Assembly: GCA_023362775.1 (NCBI GenBank) | Contig: JALMGJ010000029.1 | Location: forward strand, 3,378,501-3,442,500 | Source: Charina bottae | Taxonomy: Eukaryota > Chordata > Lepidosauria > Squamata > Charinaidae | Direction: 5' to 3' | DNA length: 64,000 nucleotides | In this document: positions 1 to 11,629 of the stretch, piece by piece | Layout: each line of letters starts with the position of its first letter | Position numbering within the stretch: position 1 is the first letter of the stretch | Program-made: the position numbers and the translations under genes | The notes under the pieces: model-generated | The model's database searches: none | What the model was told of the DNA's origin: nothing | The model's input: the letters and a program-made list of their open reading frames with translations, nothing else

Positions 1-395
1 TTCAGCTGCAGAACACACCTTTGGTCCTTTATTCCATTCTAAAACTGACTTGCAGGGGTATCCGCAGGGAGAGGGGTCAAAAGAGACATGATGGAGACAC
101 AACCATGAGGTCAAAGCCCTGCCCTTTTTAATGTGGGTTATGTACAGACACCCTGCCAACTTCTTTAGCTAGAAAATGACATGTGCTTTTGTGTGGTTGA
201 AATCCAGGGGATGCTTATCCCTCTGGGTAACAGCCCCAATCACAGCTCCTGCCTTCTTTTCCAGAAAATCCTGGGCAGAGTGACATAGATTCACTTCAGT
301 GAGGAGACTGACACTATGGGTTTGGTTCCGATGCTTCCATAACCAAAGATCACTAGCTTACAACATGGGTATCTGCATTGGGGGCCAATGTCACA
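1..395. other. Unassigned AT-rich sequence
   Basis: No protein-coding or repeat signal that I recognise. The only open frames are short and lack splice or codon support. It leads into the diverged repeat at 396-490. Confidence 0.4.
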
Positions 396-490
396 TGCCT
401 GACAACATTGTCACACAAATGTCACAACTCACTACTTGTATAAGATGTTGGGACACAAGCACACACAGTTGGCATTTATGTGATGATGTT
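396..490 (+). repeat. Diverged direct repeat, copy A (partner at 1027-1120)
   Basis: This stretch and 1027-1120 share a core reading AGATGTTGGGACACAAGCA and then TTGGCATTTATG, with roughly three quarters of positions alike by eye. They lie in the same orientation about 630 bp apart, one on each side of the candidate exon at 520-843. I cannot name the family; it may be an old dispersed repeat or an ancient local duplication. Confidence 0.5.
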
Positions 491-519
491 TAATTTCTCA
501 ATAATGGTCTTTAACATAC

Positions 520-843
520 CTGTTTAAAGATATTGATTTGCCAGTAAGTCCATCTGAGAAGGGCCATTAGATGGATTCTTTCCTGAATTGTCTGCTGATC
601 TATAGAGGGATTCTCCTGCAAAGAGGGAGTAGCAGACAGGCTGTGGCTCTTTACAGTTCCTGCTTCTAATTCTAGCTTCACTTCAGAGGCAGTAAAAGGC
701 TCACATTGGTTAATTACAATAAATGAAACTTCTGCACTTACTGGCATAGAGTCAGGTCCAGGAACTAATTCATTGATCCTTAACTGTTTCAGGGCTTTCT
801 TGGGGCTTGCAGATCTAAAGTTCATTTGAACCCTTTTCTTCTT
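520..843 (-). CDS. Candidate single host coding exon, protein not recognised
   Basis: The minus strand is open for 119 codons here (870 down to 511). Within it, 843-520 looks like an internal exon of 324 bp, 108 codons, phase 0 at both ends. Seen directly: a consensus donor, CAG then GTATGT, at 522-514, and a ten-T tract at about 861-850 followed by AAG as acceptor. The translation is compositionally ordinary and not low complexity. It runs from KKKRVQMNFRSASPKK to LRWTYWQINIFKQ, Ser/Lys-rich at first and ending in an aromatic-rich, possibly helical stretch. Against it: the acceptor is weak (AG-rich after the tract), no other exon of the same gene is evident, and I do not recognise the protein. 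If real, the gene is on the minus strand, its next exon lies beyond position 1, and the rest of the window would be intron or upstream DNA. Alternatives are a chance ORF or part of a decayed processed copy. Confidence 0.35.
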
Positions 844-1026
844 CTTCCCATTAAAAAAAAAAGTAACCAAAAAGCTTTCTTAAAAGCAAAACACCCTACT
901 GAATCAGTCCAAACAAAAAACTGTCTAATTCAAAACCAGAAGGGGTGAAGGCAAAATACTGATAAGAAAACCTAGGGGAAGCAGAGATAAGAAGTCCTAC
1001 TGCATTGCTCCACCATCATGGACCAA

Positions 1027-1120
1027 AAAAAAAAATCATTACACAAATGGCACACTTACGACTTGCATCAGATGTTGGGACACAAGCATACAAGGTTGGC
1101 ATTTATGCAATGACGTCACA
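1027..1120 (+). repeat. Diverged direct repeat, copy B
   Basis: Partner of 396-490, sharing the GATGTTGGGACACAAGCA core and TTGGCATTTATG. A short poly-A at about 1024-1034 precedes it. The family is not recognised. Confidence 0.5.
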
Positions 1121-1228
1121 GTCTGGGAGTCCTCATTTTGCCATAGTTGTGGTTTGCTGCCGAGGCTGCTACTTGTGGGAAGTGGATGGGACTTCCATGC
1201 TCAATTTTGGCTAGAGCATGCTTGCCTC

Positions 1229-1564
1229 GGAGCATGGTGGCTCAGCGGGTAAGACGCCAGGCTTGTCGATCGGAAGATTGCAAGTTTGGAGGTTCGAATC
1301 CCTAGTCTCGCGTGACGGAGTGAGCTCCCGCACTTGCCCCAGCTCTTACCAACCTAGCAATTCAAAAGCATGCAAATGCAGGTAGATGAATAGGTACCAC
1401 TTTGGTGGGTAGGTAACAGCGTTCCGCGTGTGTCATGTGGCCACATGACCGTGGAAATGTCTTCGGACAACGCTGACTCTTCGGCTAACAAACGGAGATG
1501 AGCACCGGCCCCTAGAGTCGGACACGACTGCACAAATGTGCGGGGAGACCCTTTACCCTTACCT
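1229..1564 (+). mobile_element. Sauria-type SINE, full length, with 11-bp TSD
   Basis: A 336-bp tRNA-derived SINE. The head carries an A-box-like TGGCTCAGCGGGTAAGACG and a B-box-like GGTTCGAATCC. The body contains GGTACCACTTTGGTGGG and the GTCGGACACGACTGCACAAA hairpin region. The tail is a short CCTTTACCCTTACC variant of (ACCTTT)n. Perfect flanking duplications ATGCTTGCCTC lie at 1218-1228 and 1565-1575. Transcription would be by RNA polymerase III and movement would depend on an RTE/Bov-B reverse transcriptase; both are family knowledge. It is not a tRNA gene because the cloverleaf is not maintained downstream. Confidence 0.9.
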
Positions 1565-1739
1565 ATGCTTGCCTCAGGGTTAACCAGCACAATTATGGTG
1601 GCATAATGCTTGTCATGACTGATCACCTAGTAGTGGACCTACTATCTGGTTATTAGTAAAATATTTGTTTTTAACTCTTTGATATTCTGTGGGCTGTAGT
1701 ACTATGTGCTTTCTGTTTATTTTTTCATATACTCTATAC

Positions 1740-1852
1740 TAGTGTTTCTCAACCTTGGCAACTTTAAGACGTGTGGACTTCAATTACCCAGCCAGGGAAT
1801 TCTGGGAGATGAAGTCCACTCGTCTTAAAGTTGCCAAGGTTGAGAAACACTG
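1740..1852. mobile_element. Palindromic hAT-like MITE (113 bp) with 8-bp TSD
   Basis: The two halves are near-perfect inverted repeats: TAGTGTTTCTCAACCTTGGC at the left is mirrored by GCCAAGGTTGAGAAACACTG at the right, with a CCAGCCAGGG-type centre. Perfect 8-bp duplications CTCTATAC lie at 1732-1739 and 1853-1860. The 8-bp TSD and CAGTG-type ends point to hAT transposition in trans. There is no coding capacity. Related copies lie at 40864-40949, 42765-42882, 47871-47936 and 53894-53958. Confidence 0.85.
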
Positions 1853-1875
1853 CTCTATACAGATTTTTTTTACCA

Positions 1876-2740
1876 TAGTGATAAACTAAGCATTAATAAG
1901 AGTTATTCAAATATTTCTGCCTCCCTCTCTAAAGGCTGTCTTTCAGATTTCACTTACATAGATAGATGAGAACTTATGACTGAAGACGGATTCTTAGCAA
2001 TATCTAAAAACGTGATTTTAAATACTGCAGGAAAAAAAGCAAAAGCAGGTTGAAAGCATGTGTTGTAGATCACGAAATATACACAAACTCTATATATCAG
2101 CATTCCAAACTGATACAGAAGGAAGGTTTCTGTCCTCATTCAAATACAGCTAGCTGTATTACAAATACATTACCATAAAGCACCCGTCTTTGTTCAGGTT
2201 TCCACAGTAGACAATATGGCCCTTTTGTCCTTGGAATGCTGACTGGTTGGCACTTTCTCTATGAGTTATAAATGAGTTTATTAGAACTAGAAGTATACTT
2301 GAAGCTGGCCAGAAATAATAGGATTTCAGTTACCCCCCACCTTCCTGCTTAAATGGCAGCCCAACACTTTTAAGTTAGAGTGTCTACTTAAAACAACAAC
2401 AAAAATGTGGGGCTGCATCCTAGGGCCATGTAATTCTTGGACTGTAAGGCAAAAAGGTGCTTCCAAGTGCCTGGGGGCACACAGCATCTGTTTGCAACTC
2501 TTTAAAGCAGTTGCATCCTTACCAGGGCTTCCTGGAAAAGACACAGCTGCTTTAAGGAACTATGACAGATGCTATGTGAGTGGCCTTCTGCTCTCCAAAG
2601 GAACCTTTCCCTTTGCTTCCAAACCTTCTCCTTGTCCCCCCCCCACAACCAGGGTTTCGACATCATCCAGGAGAAAATGGAATAATACAATGACTTTGTA
2701 TTCTGAATCTGAATTTTGAAATAGTGTATTAATGTACAGT
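1876..2740. other. Unassigned sequence
   Basis: No recognisable gene or repeat. Short overlapping ORFs on both strands around 2326-2750 show no family motif. Confidence 0.35.
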
Positions 2741-2744
2741 ATAT

Positions 2745-3230
2745 AAGCAAATTTATGGGAAAATCTTTACATGTTAAAGATGTTAATGTAATGTTGAATT
2801 ATATATCAAAGCTTTGGAATTTGTTTATCAGGAATTATGGTTGTATCAAGCTTGGGGGGTGGCTAAAAGAACTATATTAAGAAATTGGAAAAGTGGTATT
2901 CCAGATATCAAGGAAACATGGAATTTGTGTTCTTGAAAAGGCAACATTTTCTACTAATCAAAGGATGCAGCAATATGTGTTACTATGGCAGAGATTTTGG
3001 GATATCTTGCAATAATATCTTGTATTGTTCATATAGTTCATTCATTAGTAAACCAGTGACTATTGATAATTATCAAATATAAGATAATCTTTCTTTTTTT
3101 TCCTTCTTAGTTTTATTTTTAGTTTGTACTTTTAATTTTTTAATTTTTCTTTTTCTTTAAGATTAAAGATCGTTCTGTTAACTGTGCATGTATAAACTAA
3201 ATAAAAATAATAAAAAAGAACATTTAGGTA
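2745..3230 (+). mobile_element. L1-like LINE 3' end (tentative)
   Basis: A plus-strand stretch encodes WNLCS-like and AKRTILRNWKSGIPDIKE-like words (about 2865-2930) that resemble the C-terminal end of L1-type ORF2. It is followed by a T- and pyrimidine-rich 3' UTR (3090-3165) and an A-rich AATAAAAATAATAAAAAAG end (about 3200-3220). The architecture matches the pyrimidine-rich 3' end at 60960-61140. The reading frame is broken and I found no clear TSD. Confidence 0.4.
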
Positions 3231-3563
3231 CTAAATATTGATAGCATTTTCAAGGCATTATTATTATTATCTTTCAAATGCTGGTTGTAAATTAAATTGC
3301 ATGGGCTAACCTATGGGCCATTCAGGTAAGATTTTATATCAGGACCAAAGATTAATAATCTGTAGAAAAATAGAACAAGATGTGAGATGATGAAGAAACA
3401 AGAGGTAGGGAATTGGTTTGCTCATGTTACTGCAGAAGGGGAATATAAGAAACAGGAGAGAGGAAATGCACTTCTGATAATATTGTAAGGAACAGGAGAA
3501 AGATTTCACATTATAATTTGTGGGATGTTCCTCACTTCTCAATGTATAAAACAGAATTTTATT

Positions 3564-3640
3564 GTGAACTGCCCAGGGTCCCCAATAGGGGAGATGGGCG
3601 GTAATATAAATTGAATAAATAAATAAATTTATAAAAACAG
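3564..3640 (+). repeat. Solo L3/CR1 3' tail
   Basis: Contains AACTGCCCAGGGTCCCC, then GGGGAGATGGGCGGTAATAT and a (AATA)n run. This is the terminal segment of the L3-group LINEs in the window (compare 61670-61760, reverse strand), so it is an extremely 5'-truncated insertion. Confidence 0.75.
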
Positions 3641-6600
3641 ATGGTGGTGGGAGGAAATCAATACAAATCCATCACCAAACTCCCATCACATTATTTAAGT
3701 TTGTCTGTATCACTTTTGTAATTATTCCAGACAATGGAAACTTGTTTATTATATTTTAAAAGGAACAGACTAATTTCTCTTGGGTGCCAACATACTATGG
3801 TTTTTCTTTCTGTCCTTATTGTGCATTCAAATATGCAATCTTTCTCTTGCAATTTCAAACAGTAAAGTCCAGTAGATTTACCATATGCTTTGGTATTTGC
3901 CAAACTGATCCCTTAATTTCCATCCAGAAAATTAATGGGGCATCTCACTTTTATTTTATTTATATGAGGTATTTGGCACCACAAAACACTCCATATTATT
4001 TGTCACAAACTATATTTTGTTCCACGATTAATTGGTGTCCAGTTTGTGGAAATAAGATCCCTAGTTACATAGCTTTCATTTCAAATTATGATTGGATCAC
4101 GGCAAATTTTCTTACTACTCTTCCAGTAACTATTCCCTAGGAATGGGTTTGCAAGAGTTTATGCATGCATAAACATTTCTTTTCTGGAAAGAGAACATTA
4201 TAATAAAATACAAGGATCTATCCTGCTGGAAATTTAAGTTGGGAATATGGGAACACTTAAGCAGTGTATCAGTAAACCAATTCTGTTTCCAGTAAGGGGG
4301 GAAATGTAGAGAATTTGCAATAGGTTGATTGTCCCAGGATGTTTTTCTCCCTCAAGATGGATTAAGGATCCCCAGTGGAAAATTAGTTCCCCCCCCTCCC
4401 AACGCCAACAAAATCATGATTTCACTTATAAAGTTTGCCTCTCTAATCCAGAGACTGGAGAAGGAAGAAGCGAGTTTCTTCACCCATTCACATTCCTGGT
4501 TTACCTTTTAAGATGTGTTGGAGATCATGGCAAGAGAACGAGATCCAGGGACAGATTCAACACATTCAATCAGAAAGTGAGAAAGCTTTCAAATATTACA
4601 CTGCTGAGCTAACCCATGCCAAATGCAGAGCAGAACATACAGTTAATGGTAAATAAAGGATATGAACCTAAACTGCACAATAAGGAAGAAATTTCAGCCA
4701 AGGTCTATGAATTCCACTTAGGGTTTTAACAGTACTCTGTCATTTTGCTGTGGTTAGCTCTGCTCATATATTTTCATTGTAGGCAAAAATGTGCATCAAG
4801 GGCAGCTTTAGGTCAAATAGACTCACACAGAAAGTCTTAAGATTGTAATTGGGAGAGCAGGGAAGAGGGTTTTCTTGAGTCCAGTTATAAATGACTATCC
4901 AGTTAAGGCCAACACTTGTCCATTCAGCAAGAATTAAATGGAAAAGTGCCAGGGTGACCACAAGATATGGTGAAAGCCATGACGATGCAATCGAAGCTCT
5001 GCCCAGTTTTCCATTGCACCATCACGGTTGCCATCTTGACTTTTTAAACCAGACCCTGCAGACACCCATGGAAAAGTGTGGGGAAAAGACAATAGACTTG
5101 AACTGACTTCATTACAACCACAGCTTTTCTGAGGCCAAGTTTAACCTTTTCCAGAGCCAGAAAAGTTCCTCTTCCCACCCTGTTGAGAGAGGTTGTCCTA
5201 AATGACTTCTAAAATTGTTAGGCTTCTATGTTTCTTCCTTAGGTACTTTATAATTTTTTTGCTTTTACTCCTCTTATAGTTATAGTGGTTGAGGGTGTGG
5301 TGGGCCTTTGTTTTCTGTATCCAAGAGGATCAGAGTGAAATACCAGCCTTTACTGTGCATGCATTCTTATAAATCAGCCAGCATTTCATAGGACTAACAA
5401 GAATAAATGATAACACAATACTAATATACAAAGAGGGGAAGGCTGGAACTCAGAGTTACAAAGGAAAACCAGAGACATCTATCACTCTGCAGCCTTCCTG
5501 ATTGTCCATGCTTCTGAAAGGAATGTGTGGACATGGAAAGAGTTTTGTCATGACGTCTGCCCTTGATGAAGTATGGGAAATCATGGAGGCTACAGACTAT
5601 TGAAGAAGGGACTGTTCAATAGATATGCACAAGTCCTAACACTCTGGAAATGGAATATTCTGAAGAGTTCCCTCTGAACCAAGCTGATCCAGAAGTCCTG
5701 GTGTTTTCCCAACAGTTAGTCCTCCAAATTGAAAGTGGATCTTCTGGAGTTTCTGGAACATCTTTTCAGAGCAATAGGTTTTGCTATTTCTTTTGCCAAT
5801 GTTCTGGATACTTCCCTTCCTATCCATCAGAAACACTCTAAAGCAGAATTCACCCTACCCAGCCATCCTTTGGAGATGTTGAGAGATGCAATCTTTAGTT
5901 ATACAGTAGTTTCCCTAAGATTCTAAGGTTCTGACTGTTCTTATGAAAGCAAGACCCAAACACTTTTTTTGGCCCCTGAATCCTAGAGCCCTGGATGTCA
6001 GATAACCTCATTTGAAAAAATATGACTGCTGAGGAAATACTCTCATTTGCATTTCATTCTAATGGGCAATTTTCTTTTCAGAGTAGAAGCTGACTGTGCA
6101 CAGCACTGATTGACCAGTCCTTGTGACCTGTCCGTCTTATGTTTTTATCTCATGTAGAGATCTTTAGGAACGTTGTGTCCTTTTTCTTGGTACAAGGAAC
6201 TAATTCTTATATCTCAAAGTAATTTGTAATCAGAATGCCTTATCTTTTTGATTTTATGCTTCTCTAAATGTTACTATCTTTAGATTAAAAGCATTGCAAA
6301 ACTGCACAAAAATGGTACATTATAAACTAAAGTGTGCATGAAGTGATACTGCATGCTAAAAATAAAACAAAACACATTTTTATAAAATGCTTATAAAATT
6401 CATGCAAATTAATGAAACATTACGAATGAGCCCATGCAAAATGATATCCATCAGATATCGACTGAATTCTTATTCCAGAGTTGAATTTCAACTTTTTAAA
6501 AATGAGCTTGTTATTTAAGAATATGATTACTTTTGAAATAATAATATAATTAACATAATTACTTTTGAAATGCCCACTTCAGAAAATAAGAAGTAGACAG

Positions 6601-9600
6601 TTTACTTGAAGCACGTGGAAATACAAGTATAAAATAGGTTACTGAATCAGCATGTAAATAATTTATATATTTTAACGGTGGATCCGTAAGTGGCTATAAA
6701 GGCCAATTCTGGATCCACACAACCTCACACAATGAGGGCATAGGTTTCTGGGTGGGAGACGGTCATGATGTGTCTGTGTGTGTGTCTGTGTCACACAATA
6801 CACCCTAGAGAAGGCTATGGTTGCTCATCAAGAAAGGGAAAAAGACGTTTGCAACAATTATCTTTTTAACGTAATGTCTGTTGCACCCTTATTCGTTGGA
6901 CTCATGGAGTCCATTTTCTTGAGGCTGAATACATACAGTATCTCCCTAAATGAAAGAATGCATGTACAATCTGAAATGCTTGACCACACTTTGGGCTGAA
7001 AACATAAAGCAAAGCATCCCATTATTAAGATTATTAGTTCTTATGCTGAACCACTTCCGCCATAGTTACTTTCTCAGCAGAGAGTAGCATTGCCAGACCC
7101 ATATTTCAAAATAAAGGATTCTGCAAAGATCCAATGATTTCTTCATGAATTTCCTAGAACTGAAGTGCTGTAAAAAAAGTAGCCACTGTATTCTCCAGGG
7201 CTGCAGAATTTGGAAGTAAGAGATGATTGCTGAAAATATGTGACATTCCAAAAATGAGAAACATATGTTAACACCAGCAAGAATATTTTAAGCCAGACAC
7301 ATTTCTTAGACACATGTCAGTGATGACTTTGCTAATGTGCTGTTTCATCTAGTATCTAGTCCAGGTTAATATTCTTTAATAAAGACATGCACACACCACC
7401 CGTTCCCTTAGTCATTTTGAATTCTCTTTTCTGGATTTTTCCCCCGTGGTATATTTTTGAAATGGCAAAAAAGGCAGAACTCTAGAGGAGACCCTGGATC
7501 TGCTCATTCCACCATTTACGAAAAAGTGCATTTGTTACTGACCCTTGAATTTGAAATCATTTACAAATCTCAGTATTGAATCTAGTGTAGCTATTGGACA
7601 GAACATATTAGAACAGTGTGATCATTTTCATGACTAGTAGCTTGAAAAACTAGGCCAAATGTCTGTTTCTGAAGATTCAACTCATAATTAGGGATGGATG
7701 AAGAGCACTGTGATAGCTGAAACTCAAGAGGTGGGAGTTTGGGGGAAAGCTGCCTAATTCACTTCATTTCTGGGGAAAAAAATCAAATTATTTATGCATT
7801 ACTTCCTGGATTGCAGAAAGGTTTACAGTAGGATAAACCATTTTTACATCATTTCTAAAACAAATCTATTACAAAATTCAAGAGATCTGCTCTTCCAAAA
7901 AGAATGTTGGTTTGGAATTAGAATTGTTTTCAGAGATGAGCATGCCCTTCATCTTGCAAGAAGTTTAATGCATGTTAAAAACGATTTGAAAAGTGAGTCC
8001 TGATATTTATTAAACCAAAAGTAGCAAACATGTCTTATAATTTAAGATTTAAATTTTAAATTAACGAAGGAAATGCAGGAGGCAGATAATTATCTCAGCA
8101 TCCTAATAGCCTGCATAAGTATGATACTTATGCAAAGAAAAACATTAGCAGAGTTCCTTGGCATCTAGTATTCTATGTTCAGATATTATTTTCCCTTTTT
8201 AAGAAATATGGGGAGTATTCAAAATGACGACTGTACAGGCAAAATGAATCAGTTAGGAAAAGGGATCCTTTCACATATGTACAGTAGACAAGCTCTGAAT
8301 AAGAGGGACTAACACTCCGCAAATTATATTTAATCTTTCAACTGGAAATTTAGAATTGCAATTTATTCTTTGTGCAGATTCATGGAGAAAATTATGTAGC
8401 ATGTCCTGAAAGAAGGTAGAATGTCTTCAATGGACTGTTTCAATAGAAAAATATTTATATATTTGAATGTTTTCTCGGTTAAAATATTCTTTGCAATGGA
8501 AATTTAATGTGCCAGAGAGAGAATTGGTCCAATCTAGCCTTCTTGTTTTAGATTGCTATTGCAGAAGCCTTAAAAAAAGTTGACAAAATTCCAGTTTTCA
8601 GTCCATATGCAGTAAGTATGCTGCAGTAAGCGCTACGTGCAGGTTTCTTTCTTAAATCAACTTTAGTCATTCCATTAAGGTCAAAAACACATTCATATTT
8701 TTTTCACGGCAGTGTTACTCTGAAATGGAATTTTCATTATGTAAAATGATCTTTTTTTCATAGAAATCAACTTCCATAACAATTTATTTAAATTAAAGAA
8801 AGTTAACAAGCAGAGTCTTTCCAGTGGTGACTTAGCTAGGTGGAAATCCACCCATGGGACAGGGTTTCCAGTGTCTTGATTTGCTTCTAAATGGAATTGA
8901 TTTTTTTAAAAAGATCACAGTCTACTTTTAATTGGGAATGTTTGTTTGCCCTTTAAAACTGGGTTTCATTTTTATTAAGTCTTGACTGGCTTGGCTCAGG
9001 ATGTTTCACATCAGATTTAGAAAACTTTTTAGTACTCTAGGGACATATATAACCTTTTTTTCAGTTGAAAGCCTAATGTAAATTGTGGGCAGCACCAAGA
9101 AGAAAACATAATCAGGGCTGGAGAGAGGGGGAAAGCAGAAAAATCCTTGAAAAATCTCCAAGACATACATGAAAATAAACAATGAAAATAAATTATGAAA
9201 TTATGAAAACAAACAAACAAACAAACAACAAATAAATGCATTCTTGAGGATTAAAATGAGAAAATGCACTAGCCAGCATATGCATACAATTCACATGGTG
9301 GCATATAATACTGAAATACCTTTAAGGTGAAAATCAGTGCAAATGCATATCCTGGTGTTGTGTAGAAATTCTAGCAAGGCAAGGATATGAACTACAGAAG
9401 ATCATACATGCAGACATCCCTAGTATGGGAAAACTCTTGGTCTATAACCAATAAATCTGAATGATTCATATAAGTTGGTGGGGAATTTGAAAACTTTGTT
9501 GTCACTGAATGAAACTCTCTAATTATGCCTTTTTTGATTTGCTGTCTCTCACAGGCTTCCTTCCAGGGTTTATAGAACTGCTTATTTCTTTTGGGACCTG

Positions 9601-9745
9601 GTCAAAAGGCATCATGTGCCAAAAATTTAACCCCCTCCCAGGCCATGTTCCCTTCATTGGTCCATGATTTTCAGCAGAGAAGGCCATCCTGTTGCCAGCT
9701 GAAATAACTATATACCTTGAAAATACTATGTAAATTTGTGCTTTT
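3641..9745. other. Long AT-rich stretch without recognisable genes
   Basis: About 6.1 kb with no ORF above 118 codons and no family motif on either strand. Small simple tracts occur, for example (AAAC)n at about 9205-9228 and TGTGTG at about 6774-6786. The 118-codon ORF at 3784-4140 lacks any domain signature or splice support and is probably chance. This is the longest stretch in the window without an obvious young repeat. Confidence 0.5.
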
Positions 9746-9747
9746 AA

Positions 9748-10030
9748 TTGGAAGGTCGGCGGTTCGAGACCCGAGCGAGTGAGTGACGGAGTGAGCTCCC
9801 ACACTCGGCCCAGCTCTTGCCAACCTAGCAATTCGAAAGCATGCAAATGCAGGTAGATAAACAGGTACCACTTCGGTGGGAAGGTAACAGCGTTCCGTGC
9901 GCGTCATGTGGCCACATGACCATGGAAGCGTCTTCGGACAACGCTGGCTCTTCAGCTAACAAACGGAGATGAGCACCGGCCCCTAGAGTCGGACACGACT
10001 GCACAAATGTGCGGGGGGAACCTTTGCTTT
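9748..10030 (+). mobile_element. Sauria-type SINE, 5'-truncated variant subfamily
   Basis: The B-box region reads GGTCGGCGGTTCGAGACCC, different from the GGTTCGAATCC of the other copies. The rest of the body matches, including GGTACCACTTCGGTGGG and GTCGGACACGACTGCACAAA, and the tail is GGAACCTTTGCTTTT. The A-box half is missing. An imperfect duplication, TGTGCTTTTAA against TTTGCTTTTTAA, may be the TSD. It probably represents a second SINE subfamily with a different tRNA head. Confidence 0.8.
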
Positions 10031-10073
10031 TTAAGTTGCAACAATGTTTGAAGTATAAGCTTGCACATCATAA

Positions 10074-10205
10074 AGTAAAGGTAAAGGTAAAGGTAAAGGT
10101 AAAGGTAAAGGTAAAGGTAAAGGTAAAGGTAAAGGTAAAGGTAAAGGTAAAGGTAAAGGTAAAGGTAAAGGTAAAGGTAAAGGTAAAGGTAAAGGTAAAG
10201 GTAAA
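10074..10205. repeat. (AAAGGT)n hexanucleotide array, about 22 units
   Basis: An uninterrupted GTAAAG hexamer of about 130 bp. Read on the minus strand it is (ACCTTT)n, the tail unit of Sauria SINEs. It lies 43 bp beyond the end of the SINE at 9748-10030 but in the opposite tail orientation, with no SINE body on the far side. ORFs across it (repeating Val-Lys on one strand, Leu-Tyr on the other) are artefacts of the repeat. Confidence 0.95.
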
Positions 10206-11358
10206 ATAACAGAAGCACCTCACTCTGCTCTTTTAGCATTCCTGTCTGATATGCTTTCTTCCAGAGTTCATATAGCTATTTCTCTGGTAGCTTTTCAATC
10301 TAGTTCCTATTTAGAATCATCACTGAATTCCAAGTTGAAAATGCATTTTAAGCCACATTCTTCTTTGAAAAATGTAACGAAATGAAAAGAAAATGTTGGG
10401 GGGAGCTTGGAATCAGCAAATGTGTGCTGCTGTTCACCCAAGGCCCTGTTGAGTATCATAGTGAGGCAACAAGGTGACTGCTTTTAGTTGGAAGGAGAAA
10501 ACAATGTTCTGCCTTGTTAGTAGGTCATGCTTACATCATATCTAAGGGGTGGTATCACTTTTCATCCTTGAGCTATCCCCCAAAGGGTAAGCCTTCTGCT
10601 GAGTTGACAATATAACAGAAATGTTCCATTTCTTTCACCCAGGAAGGCCCTCTGGAAGTGCGGGGTGAAGAGCAGTGTAAAATTGGCTATTTCTAAGGAT
10701 AGAAATTCTAGCAATCAAAAAGATCTCTTTACGGTCTTCATGCAATGTGACACAGCTAAAATGTCAAGACTGGCCTTTGAGTGACCTAGATCATATACTG
10801 GGAGGTGGGATTTTGTCCTCCATAGAATTTATTCCCCCACCCCACCCCACTTCTTCCTTGCTAAAAATGGAAGTAGCATAAACAGCTTTTATTTGAAGTG
10901 CGAACACTGCTGTATTATAGTTCTAAAAGGAGGCTTTATTGAATTCCCTCCAAGGTCTTTGCTGTTTGACAGACAGGGGACGGGTGGTGGTGGTGGAACA
11001 CATCAAAAACTTTATGTAAAAGGTGGAATGTTTAAAGGGAGAATAAAATGGACATTCTTTTAATTCTATAACTGACAGGGTGTTTATTGAAACCTGTCTA
11101 CCTGAAAAAGAACTGCAGCTTCTCCAGAGATAACTCTTGCTGAAGGCTTCGACATTTAATTTTATCATTAGGTGAAATTGCTGCAGTCTGCAGGATGCAG
11201 AGGTAGCTGGACTATCTGATGCTCAAGCAATTTTGTATACTGCTCGGAAATGCTCTGAACATTGGCTGTGAAAAAAAAACAGCTTTTTGAAGCTTTTTTA
11301 TGTTCTTGTTTAAATTCCCATCAAGACTGGTTAACTTGTAAGGGGTTGTTATAAAGTT
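10206..11358. other. Unassigned sequence
   Basis: No gene or clear repeat. ORFs up to 81 codons show no family motif. Confidence 0.35.
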
Positions 11359-11359
11359 A

Positions 11360-11528
11360 TCCTCCTCCTCCTCCTCCTCCTCCTCCTCCTCCTCCTCCTC
11401 CTCCTCCTCCTCCTCCTCCTCCTCCTCCTCCTCTTCTTCTTCTTCTTCTTCCTCCTCCTCCTCCTCCTCCTCCTCCTCCTCCTCCTCCTCCTCCTCCTCC
11501 TCCTCCTCCTCCTCCTCCTCCTCCTCTC
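11360..11528. repeat. (TCC)n / (TTC)n polypyrimidine array
   Basis: About 170 bp of TCC repeats interrupted once by a (TTC)n block at about 11432-11451. Pyrimidine purity is complete on the plus strand. The minus-strand poly-glycine ORF across it (11357-11758) is a by-product of the repeat and not a gene. Confidence 0.95.
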
Positions 11529-11629
11529 CCTAACCTGGTGCTCTTCAGGTTTAAACTGTAATTCTCTCCAGCCCTATCTGAGGCCTCCTTAGATCTGGCT
11601 GCACATGACAACATTTGGGAAAGTTTAAG

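Noticed and set aside
1240..1310. tRNA gene
   Set aside because: A and B boxes belong to a SINE head with TSD and tail; no acceptor or anticodon stems are maintained. The same holds for the other Sauria SINE heads.
3784..4140. 118-codon ORF with Cys pairs (CPYC, CPVC)
   Set aside because: Two CxxC-like words suggested a zinc finger, but spacing is irregular and there is no splice or family support.
10074..10205. Possible CRISPR-like repeat array
   Set aside because: Units are 6 bp without spacers, in a vertebrate genome; it is a microsatellite.
10009..10239. ORFs of repeating Val-Lys and Leu-Tyr
   Set aside because: Direct translation of the (AAAGGT)n array; no start context or coding bias outside the repeat.
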